NCBI RefSeq assembly: GCF_029931775.1
Contig: NC_079319.1
Location: 99,307,171-99,371,170 of the forward strand
Reading direction: 5' to 3'
DNA length: 64,000 nucleotides
DNA from: Euleptes europaea
Taxonomy: Eukaryota > Chordata > Lepidosauria > Squamata > Sphaerodactylidae
The notes beneath the pieces were generated by a model. The model was not told where the DNA came from. It saw nothing but the letters and a program-made list of their open reading frames with translations, and ran no database searches. Made by a program: the position numbers and the translations under genes. Positions within the stretch are counted from its first letter, which is position 1. Each line of letters opens with the position of its first letter. Below are positions 11,801 to 23,800 of the stretch, piece after piece.

Positions 11801-14800
11801 TGGCCCCAGCCTGATGGAAGGCTCTCCCAAGTAACATCCGGGCCCTATGGGGGACCTTCAGACGTTCTGCAGGGCCTGTAAAGCAGAGCTTTTCCACCAG
11901 GCCTGCGACGGAGGGCGGCCGCAGGTTGACATCCTCACTGGCCTCCCTCTCCTCTCCTCTCCCTCGGGGCTGCTGACAGGAGGATCTGGCTGCTTGGCCG
12001 TCTGAGGCAGCCCCTCCCCAGCCCTGCTCCCTAGGGGTGAACCCCCGCCCTTTCCAGGCAAGGCCTTTTCTTCCTTCTCCCCAGGCACCACTCCCTGACC
12101 CCTGATTGGCCCGAGCCTTCCCTCCAAATCCTCTTCCACCAATCACAAGGCCCAGAGGGTACCTGGGAGATGTAGGCCTGGTAACCTTAGGCCTAGGATC
12201 ATGACACCCACCCTGAGCCCGGCTTTGACCGGGAATGAGGGCGGGCTACAAATTTAACTAATAAATGATAATAATAGGGAGGGATGAAGAGGTGAAAATC
12301 TGGTCTTTTGGTGTCAAAATGCACAAGCGAGACGAGGGCAGCCTGAATGGAGAATTCAGATGTCTTCTTATGGTTCCGGTTGGCTCTAGCCTAAGGGGGG
12401 CTGAGCTAGAGAATTACTAAGCCGTGCACCAACAAAGGATTTGAGGATCCAGCTGCCAAAATGTAGGCTATGAATAGATTCTGGCGAGCTCAGTGAGCCC
12501 CATGCAGCTGGGGGTTCAAGCACTGCAAGCCCCCGAGAAAATTTTGAAATTTGACCGATTACAGGGACATTTTGAGGCCATGTGAAATGGGTACTATTAG
12601 AGCATTTTCTAAAGTCAATATTAAGTGCTTCAACCCATTGGCTTATGATTCTGTCACTAAAAAACTCCATCAATTTTGTAGAGAAATTCACTCATTAAAA
12701 AAAAGTTGCTTCGGGGGCCCCTCCAGGATTGGGGGCCCTGAAGCTTAAGCTTCATTAGTTTCACAGTAGATCCACCTTTGGGGATTTCCTACTCTTGAGA
12801 GGTGTAGCGATTTGGATCCTGGTTTAAACCCTGGGTGTCAAACATAAGTCTCTTATCCAGCCCTCCTACACCGCAATCCCGATCTGGGTTGGTGAGGCCA
12901 TTGCAGGCTTGCCAGCCAAGGCAACCACCTCCCCTAGTCCCAAGGAGTCTATTATTAAAGACTGATAAATAAAAGAAAATACTGTAAGAGTGTTATTGTT
13001 TTAAACATGTTTGTATTTTAAGTAAAAAATAAAGTAAAAATGAAATCATTAATTGACTTTGCTGGTCTCTTCTACAAAGTTTGTATCTCTGGTAACTGGC
13101 ATTAAATTTTTTGGTAGCCATGGCCCAGTCCAACCGAGTGACATTTATGTCATATCTGGCCCTCGTAACAAATGAACTCGACACCCCTTTCTTGCAGCTC
13201 ACTCCTGTGCTGGGGACCATCATTTGGAACACTGCTGCCAAGAAAAAGTGGACAGAAAGCTGAATACAAAAGTGCTGAAAATGTTCTTTTTATGATAAAA
13301 CATGGATTTGAATAATATTTTTTTCTTTCCCAAGTTTTCTCACTGTTTTATTGTTATGCAATGTTTAATTTTTTCCATTAAGCAGTTAGGTTTGCATTCT
13401 GGTCAGCCCAAGCCTAGAACATAATGTTTCTGTCCCATGTAGAAAAGCATTGAATTTCTTGTGCTGACACTCTGCCAGGGAAGAGAAAGGGGCCTGGATG
13501 AGGATGGCCTCTAAAGGGGCCTGGATGAGGATGACCTCGTAGGGTTGCCTCTTCACCACTGGCAGGAGGTTTTTGGGGCTGAGCCTGAGGAGGGAAGGGT
13601 TTGGGGAAGGGAAGGGACTTCAATGCTATAGAGTGCAATTGCCAAAGTGGCCATTTTCTCCAGGTGATCTGATCTCTATCGGCTGGAGATCAGTTGTAAT
13701 AGCAGGAGATCTCCTAGTAGTACCTGGAGGTTGGCAACCCTAACACCCCCCTTCATATGTCCCATTGCAATGTTTTGTGTCCCTCCACCTTCTCATACTT
13801 GAAATATATAGTGGTTTGAAATTTTCACACCCACTTTTGTTTATTGTGTGGAGGCCAAACTAGTACTTTAAAACTGTTTATGCTACTAAATGATATACCT
13901 AAGTCTAAAATACCACATAAATAGTTCCCCACCTAGGATTGCCAACTTCCAGGTACTAGCTGGAGATCTCCTGGTATTACAACTGATCTCCAGCTGATAG
14001 AGACCAGTTCCCCTGGAGAAAATGGCTACTTCGGCAATTGGACTCTATGGCATTGAAGCCCCTCCCCTTCTCAAACCCCACCCTCTTCAGGCTCTGCCCC
14101 CAAAACCTCCCACCAGTGGTGAAGAGGGACCTGGAAACCCTATCCACACCTGTAAGGGAGCTTTGGACCTGTGTTTGTCAAACAGCCGCATATCTCTACC
14201 CTCCTCCACTATAATGGCAAACCTTTTTTTGGAGTGGAGGGGATTTCAAAAGCAGTTGGTGGGGTATATGTGGGGAGGGGGAATGTCTGTCACTCAAAAA
14301 AGCCAAAAAGCCCTTCTGGGTACATTCTTGAGCTACCTAAAGTAGTTCTTATTTTGTTCCAGCCATTATTTAGAATCCTCTGTTTCTGAAACTCCCCGGT
14401 CAGTTTGCAAAGGTCCTTCAAACAACCAGCTTTATAAAAAGCCGGATGTTACCTTATTCTGGCCTGGAGAAACCTTGACTTCATTAAGCAAGTCAGTAGC
14501 AAACAAAAGAAGAAGAAGAAATCAGGTGAGGGTGATTCTTTATATCTAGGTCTCTACAAACCTACCTTTGTTTCAGCAGGGTTGGGATATCCTCTTGTTT
14601 TCCAGAAAAAAGCAAGAATTGCTGCCATTGTGAACATTTCTTGAGTCGAAGTGGAATTCTGGCCTCAATGGCTAAGCCAAGAAACTTATTGATAACAGAA
14701 GCAATTAGCATATTGAGTAGCCCAGACTAGCCTGGACTCATCAGAGCTTGGCTGCTATGCACGGTTGTCCATGGTTAGTACTTAGTACAGCAACCCTAAT

Positions 14801-17800
14801 CTTGCCTGGTCTCCCATTCGAGGGAAGTAATGGCAAACCACCTCTGCTCATCTCTTGCCTTAAAACCCCTTGAGGGTGTCACCATAAGTTGGTTGTGGAT
14901 TGATGGCACTTATTATTATTACAGAAGCCATGACTGAAGTATAAGGCATAGTCCTTTAGCATGTGGTATCTGTTTGTGTTATCTCCATTTTTGATAGGTT
15001 GTGAGACCGGTTGACTTGATAAGCCCAACACATTTCCTTGTATCCATTCTAATTGCAGGTATTTCATTTTAACAAAGTTGAAAGAACAGGAGCCACTAGA
15101 ACAATAACACGACGAGCATATTCCAAAATGGAGGAGCTTCTGAATAACCCCTGCATCTCTATCCAGAAGGTATATTTTCAAAAAAAATTGAATGTCTCTC
15201 CAGTGAATGCAAGCTTGCCTAGTTTTAAAACAGGTTTGAAAAAGCTGACATTGGTCTCTTATTCTCAGCTTTTAATCTGACTTTCTTACACTACATCTAC
15301 ATTTTCCAAAGAGCAAGACTAGGGTATGCCTTAATCTACACACAGTTTTTCCATTGACATAACGTAAGACGTAAACACTTCATGTAGAACAAGCAGGCTG
15401 GACAGACAAGCTCAGAGGATATAGTCATTGTGCTGTTGGGTGATGAGTTGCCCCGTTTTGGTTTTCAGTTGCAAACTTGTATATGATTGGTCCAGGGACA
15501 TGGCTGTGTGCAGCCAGAGCTTCTGCCAGTAGATATACATTCAGAAGTCAGTCCTACAGATTTCAAGGGGTATTACTCCTGCAGTGCATGTATACAGGAT
15601 TGCAAATTCTTGCATGGTCTGTCGGTCAACATTTCTTTGTTGATGATTGCCAATCTCTATCTGATCAATTCCAACATTTGGATAAAAGTCATGACACTAA
15701 AAGTACCCCTTCCCATTAAAAGAATGGGTGGATCACTAAAATCTTACAGCCAGTAAAAATAGGACATAAACAGCAGAAGCCAAGTACCACTGGTCATCCG
15801 CAGTTTTCAATAGATCTTAAGCACAACTATCAAGTTATGTCCTTATGAAATAAAATGGATTTAAGCACTTTTAATTTTCTGTTTCTAAGTTGAGTTCATC
15901 ATGTGCTAAATAGTCATTGAGGACTACAGATCTGGACCTCTGGGTATGGGGTTTTTTGGCAGGGGGTGGAGTATGTTCCAAAGGTGTATTAGAAACGTCT
16001 GGTACAATCTACTCCCAAAGAAACCCTTATGGTGTCCTTATGATGTCAGGAGAATTGTTATCTCCACTTTGTTGCTGGAAATGGCAGGAAAGAGGTTTTC
16101 TCACAGGTATTTGTGTGGGGCCACAAAGCCACAATGCCTGCAGCTGGTTGTGCCTTGACCCTGTACTTGTTGACTACAAAATGATGACTACATAAACTAA
16201 GGAGGGGAAATAAGAGGAAAATATAGCATAAAACAAAATGCAATGAAGAGCATTTGTATACACATGGTCAACAATTACGATTTGATGTGAGTTGCAATAA
16301 ACGCTGCATTTCTTTTTCTTTATTTAAGACATCGTTTGATATACCAAACAACATCCATTCAGAATTTCAGGTGCTTGGCCAAGAAATCAACCAGCCTTCT
16401 AAAAACATCATGCTAAGAAGCATCAATCAACTATATGGTGACAGATCAACACCTTTCAGAAATGTAAGCAGAGCTTTAATTTTATTGCTGAAAACAAAAG
16501 CCAAATCCATTTCAGATCGAGTTCTATGAGTTCACTAGAAATACATGCAATGGACTGGATAAAGGTGTTGGAATTCTGCTTCCTGTTGCTTTTGACCTCT
16601 GGTGTGTTGAAGCCATGTTGTCTTAAGTGTTAGCCCACCTGCCTAAAAAAGCATGGGCATTTGTCAAGAAAGAGTCTGATATCTCCAAGTAAGTACCTGA
16701 TATCTCCAAGTAAGTTCATGCAAATGATTAATGAAGTCCTACATGACCTGTTGTTCAGAGGAGTCATTGTTTATTTAGATGACATTTTAATTTACACCAA
16801 AACGATGGAGGAACATGTAGCTCTGGTCAAGGAAGTCTTAGCGCGACTGCGTGCTCACAAGTTGTATGCCAAAGTGTCCAAGTGTGATTTCCATCAATCG
16901 TCTTTGACTTTCTTGGGTTACATTGTATCACATCAGGGGTTCGAAATGGATCCCGAGAACGTTCGGGCAGTTGTGGAGTGGGAGCCTCCTGCTACTCGTA
17001 AGCAGTTGCAACAGTTCCTCGGTTTTGCTAATTTCTATCAGAATTTCATTCCTCATTTCGCTCAAGTCGCCTTACCCCTCACCTCCTCCTTACGAACTAA
17101 AGGGAGGGCCCTGAAGCCGCTTTGCTGTCTGCTCGGCATCAGTGGACCCCTGAGTGTCAACAAGCGTTCGATACTCTCAAACAGTTGTTCACGTCTGAAC
17201 CAGTGCTGCAACATCCGGACTGCGAAAAGCCTTTTGTTGTGCGGGTAGATGCCTCTGATGTTGCTATGGGGGGGGGGGGGCCTGATGCAAAAGGACAATA
17301 ATGGGTGTTTGCAACCATGTGCCTATTTCTCCTAAAAGTTTTCACAGTCTGAACTCAATTGGGCCATTTGGGAAAACGATGCGGCATGGGAAAAAGATGA
17401 AACATGCTCTTATGATTTGGAGACATTTTCTGGAACGGGTTGAGGCGCCCTTTGAGGTCTTGACCGATCACAAAAATTTAGACGCCCTAAAAGGGTCAAG
17501 AAAGTTGTCCGCGAAGCAAGTTCGTTGGGCCCAATTCTTTGCTAAGTTTCGTTTCGTTTTAAAACATGTTGCAGGAAAGGACAATGCCTTAGCTGATGCG
17601 TTATCTCGCCTCCCTCAGTACCGGGGACAGAGTGACCGTCCTGTTGATTCTCTGTTCACCCTGGAGCAGCAGGGGGAGGTATCGGGATTGGCTGTAACTA
17701 CCCGAGCTCAAAGCCGGGCTAAGGGTTCGACCATTTTTAGTGGACTTCCGGAAATGTTCCGGTTGAAATTGAGCGAAGCTTTGTGTCAGGAGGAAACCAA

Positions 17801-20800
17801 GCAGGTCCTCCCCCAAGCTCTCACTTGTCAAGGGGATTTCTGGTTGCATGGGGAACAGCTTTATGTACCCGAAGTTGTTCGGAAGGACGTCCTGGAAATG
17901 GTGCATGGGGCAAAAATGGCTGGACATTTTGGTTTTGTCAAATCTTTGCACCTGTTGCGTCGTCAGTTTTGGTGGCCGGGAATGAGGGCTGATGTGGATC
18001 TCTTTGTACGTAGCTGCCCCACCTACGCAACCTCTAAACGACTCATGGGGAAGCCCCCTGGGCTTCTCAAGCCTCTGGAAGTTCCGTCTGCTCCCTGGGA
18101 GGTGGTTGCCATGGACTTCATTACAGACCTGCCTCCCAGCTGGGGGAAGACTGTATGGTGGGTGGTAACGGACCTGTTTTCCAAGCAAGTGCATTTCGTT
18201 CCCTGTGCGGGATTGCCTTCTGCCCAGAAGTTGGCACGCATGTTTGTTACGCACGTGATGAAATTGCACGGGATCCCACGCAAGGTGGTCTCGAACAGGG
18301 GGTCCCAGTTCGTGGCGCAGTTTTGGAGGGCCTTCCTGAAACTGATGGGGGTGGAGCAGGGGTTGCCCTCAGCTTACCACCCGCAAACGGATAGTCAGAC
18401 CGAACGGGTCAATGCTGTGATTAAATGCTATTTGCGCTGTTATGTGAATTACCATCAGGATGATTGGGTGGATTTGTTGCCTTTTGCTGAATATGCCTAC
18501 AATAATGCTCCTCATTCGTCCACAGGGTTCAGTCCCTTTCGTGTGGTGTATGGCAGAGAGTTTGGATCTTTTGGGATCGCTTCCTTTTCCCCGGAGGGGG
18601 AGGGGGCAGTAGAAATCCAGGACTGGGTGCATGTGGTTCAAACCACCTGGCCCTGGCTCCAAAAGAATTTGGAACGAGCCAAATCCAAGTACAAGGAACA
18701 AGCCGATAAACATCATTCCCCTGGTGGGGTGTTTAAAGTAGGGGACCTGGTGTATTTGTCCACAAAGAATTTACGGTCCTTACGTCCCAGTAAAAAGCTC
18801 AGTGAGAAGTATATTGGTCCATACCGAGTCATCAGAGTGATCAATGAAGTGGCGGTTGAGCTTGAACTCCCCAAGACTCTTAGGGGAGTTCACCCAGTGT
18901 TTCATGTCAGTCTCCTAAAACTTTACACTGCAGCTCCCCATTTCCACCCGGTGCCCAGTCCTGAAGTGCCTACCATGGTGGGGGGGAGGTGCATTTGGAG
19001 GTCGCTAAGATTCTGGATTCAAAACTGAAGAGGGGAAAGTTATTCTATCTGGTTCGTTGGAAACATTTAGCACCTGCCCAGGATGAGTGGGTGGCAGCCC
19101 CCCATGTTGCGGCCCCTCACCTTGTGCGTGAGTTTCACTCCGCGTACCCTCAGAAGCCACGTCCTGCCACTGGTGTGGGAGGGGGGCCTTAAGGGGGGCA
19201 GAATGTCAGAGGTGTCCGTCCTGCCCAACAGCTTGTACAGGCCGGCCCCAGCTTGTACAGGCCTAGTTGCAGATATTGTCGAAGGCTTTCACGGTCAGAG
19301 TTCATTGGTTCTCGAAGGTTATCCGGGTTGTGTAACCGTGGTCTTGGTATTTTCTTTCCTGACGTTTCACCAGCAGCTGTGGCAGGCATCTTCAGAGGAG
19401 TAACACTGAAGGACAGTGTCCTTCAGTGTTACTCCTCTGAAGATGCCGGCCACAGCTGCTGGCGAAACGTCAGGAAAGAAAATACCAAGACCACGGTTAC
19501 ACAGCCCGGATAACCTACAAGAACTAGTTGCAAATGTTTACATATTTGTTGTGCTGGTCTCACCCTCGATTCCCCTCCGCCTCTCGCTGTAGCCTTGAGT
19601 GGCTAATGACCTGTGTCTTCCCACTCTCCCTTCGTCCTCCTTTCCTTCCCCCAGACGTTGTTATCAATTCCTTTCCCAGGCTTGTTAGAAAGTGCACCTG
19701 TGATGTAATCACGCTACCACGTTTTAACTAGGCTCTAGGGCTGTTGAATCGGTTCGGCCCTAACTGAAAAATAGCCGAATTTCCCCTGATTCGGTGGTTT
19801 TTAGTTCGGGAGGAACTGAACTCAAAAAATGGTGGGCAACCAGGGAGCCGAATTCAGCGAGTTCGGGAGTTCACGAATAAATCCAGCCAATTCAGGGCGT
19901 CAGTAAGTAGCATAACCGTCAGTAAGCAGCATTCTCCTCCCCCGGCCAATCGGTGGCCAAGCTGGGTCTTCTTCTGGCCAATCAGTCAGGATTGAGTACT
20001 GGAGGAATCAGCTGATGTGCAGCCCGGCCCGGGAGAGAGAGAGAGAGGGAAATCCTCGTGTGTGGGGGGGATGCTTGTGCACATTCGCTCCTTTCTGTGG
20101 CTGCAGGGGGCGTATTTTTTGGGGTACAGACCCTAAACTTTCAGCAGAGATTCAGACAAGCCTTCTTAAGAGACCACCCAAGTTTTGTAAACATTGGGTC
20201 AGGGGGTCCCGAGATATGGGCTCCCCCTTTTTTTCTTTCCATGGCTGCAGGGGGCGCATTTTTGGGGGTACAGACCCCAAACTTTCAGTGGAGCTTCAGA
20301 TGAGCCTTCTTAAGATACCCCCCAAGTTTTGTAAACATTGGGTCAGGGGGTCTCAAGATATGGGCTCTACCCCTTTTCCCTTCCCCCCTTTTCCATTTCC
20401 GTGGCTGCAGGGGGCGCTTTTTTGGGGATACACCCCCCAAACTTTCAGCATAGCTTCAGACAATCCTTCTTAAGATACCACCTGTCGTGGTACAGGCGAG
20501 GAGCGAGGGCTGTAAGCGTAGTCTGGGGAACAGTCCAAGGTCATTCACAGTGAAGGCAGAGTCCGAGATATCAATACAGGCAAGGGAAGTCCAAAGCGTT
20601 AGTCAGAGCCAGTCCAAGAAGTCAGGATACCAGGAATCCAAAGGATAGCAGGTAAACAAGGCAGGTACTCAAGGAGGTTGGTGACAAGTTGCTTGCACAA
20701 CAGCCTAACTGATGGCTTAAATCCCTTCCCCTGCTGCTGTAGCAGCCAGCTGATGCTGATGAGGCTGAGTTCACAGGTGGTGCTTCAGCCCTGCTCTTCC

Positions 20801-23800
20801 TCATCACTGCTACTGGGGAGGTTCCTGTGTAAAGCCTTCAGCCTAGCACTTTGCCGTCTCTGCTGCATTGCCAGACGGACCTGTTTTCTTCTCTGCTCCA
20901 TTGGCCCTGGCGAGGCCTCTGGAGACACTGCATGTTGCAAGGTGTCAGGTCCAACTGGAGTCCTTGAGCTAGCTGGCTGCACACATGGTGAGTCATCTCC
21001 TGACCTTGGCTGATCCTCCACTCCGGAAGGCTGTAGGCCCTGTGGTTGTTCCTGTGGGACTTCTGCCTGAGGATGTCCCTCTTCGTCAGAGGAGGTCTCT
21101 GCAGGCTGACTCATGACACTACCCAAGTTTTGTAAAGATGGGTTCAGTGGGGGCAGAAATATCGGCTCCCCCCTTTTTTCTCTTTCCGTGGCTGCAGGGG
21201 GCGCATTTTTGGGGGTGCAGGTACCAAACTTTGAGCAGAGCTTCAGACAAGCCTTCTTAAGAGACCACCCAAGTTTTGTAACCATTGGGTCAGGGGGTCC
21301 CGAGATATGGGCTTTCCCCTTTCCCCTTTTCCCTATTGGGATGAATGGATCAGTATGCATCTCCAGAGCAAAACGTCCCGTGCCTAAATGGAATCGTCTT
21401 GGATTACCGAGTCCTACCCAGCCCCTCCTGATGGAACAGAAGACAGCCACAGTAAGACCCCTTTGGGGGCTTTAATCTATAATTTTTCTCCTCTGTGAGT
21501 GTGGGGGGGGGAAAGCAGAGTCTGTGTGTGTGGGGGTGGGAGCAGTTTCTGTGGGTGGGGGGAAGCCAAAGGGGGCTTTTGCCGGTTCTGCCTGGGGTGT
21601 GTGTTCCCCCTCGAGTCTCTCTCTCCCTGGTTTGAGGGGGGGTTTCAGTTGTGTGTCTTCAGGTTTTCCCTCATTCATAAGAGCGGTTAGGTCTATTTGG
21701 ATGCTTGCTCAAAACTTGTTTTCAAATGGTGACTTAAAGAATGCATTTGGAGTCCCATGCAAAAGGGGAAATGCCACCCCTCCTGCTCATTATGCATAGC
21801 TAGCTGCCTCTGTCTCTTTCCATGGTTTGCAAACTCCCAGGTGTCAGGTGTTGCTTTGCACAGTTGCAAAGGTGTTGCTTACAAGGTTGTGTTGCTTTTC
21901 AGTCGTGTTGCTTTTCAGTCTGTTGCAATGCTTTGCAAACTTCTCAGCTGTTTGTCGGGGCTGGGAGCTTTGTGCGTGGGTGGCAAGCTCTGTTCAGAGA
22001 TGCACATTAAGGGTGGGGGGACACCTTTCAGGGCCCATATCTCAGCCCCCCCTGACCCAATCTTTACAAAACTTGGGGGGGGGTCTTTCAAGAAGCGTCC
22101 TTTGAAGCTCCGCTGAAAGTTTGGGACCTCTACCCCCAAAAATGCCCCCCCAGAGCCACGGAAAGGTGCGGTTGTGTTTTTAATGGCTTTATTCGGCCGA
22201 ATTTTTTCCCCGAACTTTGAATTCCTGCCGAATTTCACAGACCCGAAGCGGGGGAGTTCGGACTTCGGCATATCCCGAATCTAAATGGGCCAAATTCAGC
22301 CGAATCCGAACTATACCGAATTTTTTTTAATTCAACAGCCCTACTAGGCTCTGTAGTCTGGCTCGCTCATTAGCAACTTTTTATTCTGCAAGTTACCTGA
22401 GCTGCACCTGTTGCCTTTGCAATAAAGTTAACCTGCTTCTGACTTGGCTGTCTGAGCAAGTGGCTTTTTGGGAATTGCCCAGGTTGGCTGGAGAACCTCA
22501 CAGTACCTTCATCAGGCCAACTATTGAAATGAAATAGCTTTGACCCCATCGTGAGTGCAAAGCAAGTAGTAGTATTCAAATCCCATTCATTCATTCATTG
22601 TGTGCATTAAATGTGGTCTGGAAGCAAGCAGATACAGAGCAGGCTCTTGGAGAACGGAACAGTCTGCGCCTGGATGCTGAGCGGCTCAGGGCCAGCCAGA
22701 CTGGACATAAAAGACCCTTCTATTGGTGTTTGGGGGGGTCTCAAGTGCTGGTTTGCAGCCAAGGATGGCTTCCTTGAAGTCTGAGAAAGAGTGTGCATTT
22801 AACCCTTCCTCTAATGCCTCTTCCATTACTTAAAATTCTTCTCCAAAGCTACAATTGGCTCTTGCAGGGAAATGCACAGGTTCAGGGAGCAAGCATGTGT
22901 GTTCCTACAAGAGCCAATTACAGCATGAAATGGTATCATTTTAACAATTTCATTTGTTTTTCCTTTAAGGAATTCTTACGATCAGTCAAGAAATATTATA
23001 ACATAGAACCGCAAACAGTAGATTTTCAAAAAGCTTCAGATGAAGTCAGAAAAGAGATCAATTCCTGGGTGGAACATCAGACAGAAGGTGAGCGCTTAAA
23101 ATGGCTGTTCTGCCATTCTAAATAATCACCCTTCTCTAGTTTCTTTTCTTGCCTTTTAAAACATTGGTGTGTTCTGTGTTTGAACCATTGCTGTGAAAAT
23201 TTATGCAACATTCAACCTCCTTTCTTGGAGATGACCTGAAATTTCAAAATAGCATCAAATGTAAAAAGGTGCCTTGTATGGAACTAGACCATTGGTCCGC
23301 TTAGCACAGAATTGTCTACTCCGGACAAGTGGCTTTTCTTCACCTGCTACCTGAGATTCTTTAACTGGAGACTGCAGAGACTTAACTTGGGACCTTCTGC
23401 ATGCAAAGATTGTGCTCCATGAGGCACATCTTTACTGACAAGTGTTTATGAGATCCTTTGATCATGTTCTGTTGTGGGATGACCCTGATCTAGATGCCAA
23501 AAGGTGTGAAGTGGAGAAGAGAGCACTGAATTCCCACTATTCTGGTGAGCCCTGTTTGTGTAAAAACACACATTGGTATCACTGTGTGAAAAGAAAATCA
23601 TGAGCACAATTCACCAGCTTAATTCAACAGGACTAGTTTAATGTCTATTGTTTCATAAGTTTATATTGCATATTGTGATGCTCTACGCAGCATCATCAAT
23701 GTATTATGGCAGTTTATAAAATAACATAGCAAAAAAAGGGTCCCTTAAGGAATGAACAAAGCACAGACATAGGAGGAGGAATAAGCAAGTGTGAATGGGA

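Larger units (their letters stand above)
16650..22502 (+). mobile_element. Ty3/gypsy chromovirus relic with 3' LTR, nested insertions, fossil
   Basis: Parts in order: RT palm region (YLDDILIYT near 16780), RNase H ([19 protein letters not shown] near 17460-17620), integrase with an H-H-C-C-type zinc finger and core (near 17860-18560), a C-terminal part, and a chromodomain near 18989-19150 ([15 protein letters not shown]). The 3' LTR starts TGTCAG at 19204 and, disregarding insertions, ends CCTCACA at 22502, with AATAAA near 22421. The 5' half is not present. The element is broken in several places. A foldback repeat (19272-19523) and a hAT element (19736-22343) lie inside the LTR, so the retroelement is older than both. 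It sits in an intron of gene 1, sense orientation. Confidence 0.85.

Noticed and set aside
17301-19028. Domesticated integrase gene
   Set aside because: It lies in a recognisable gypsy relic with its LTR and chromodomain, has breaks, and shows no host promoter or exon structure.
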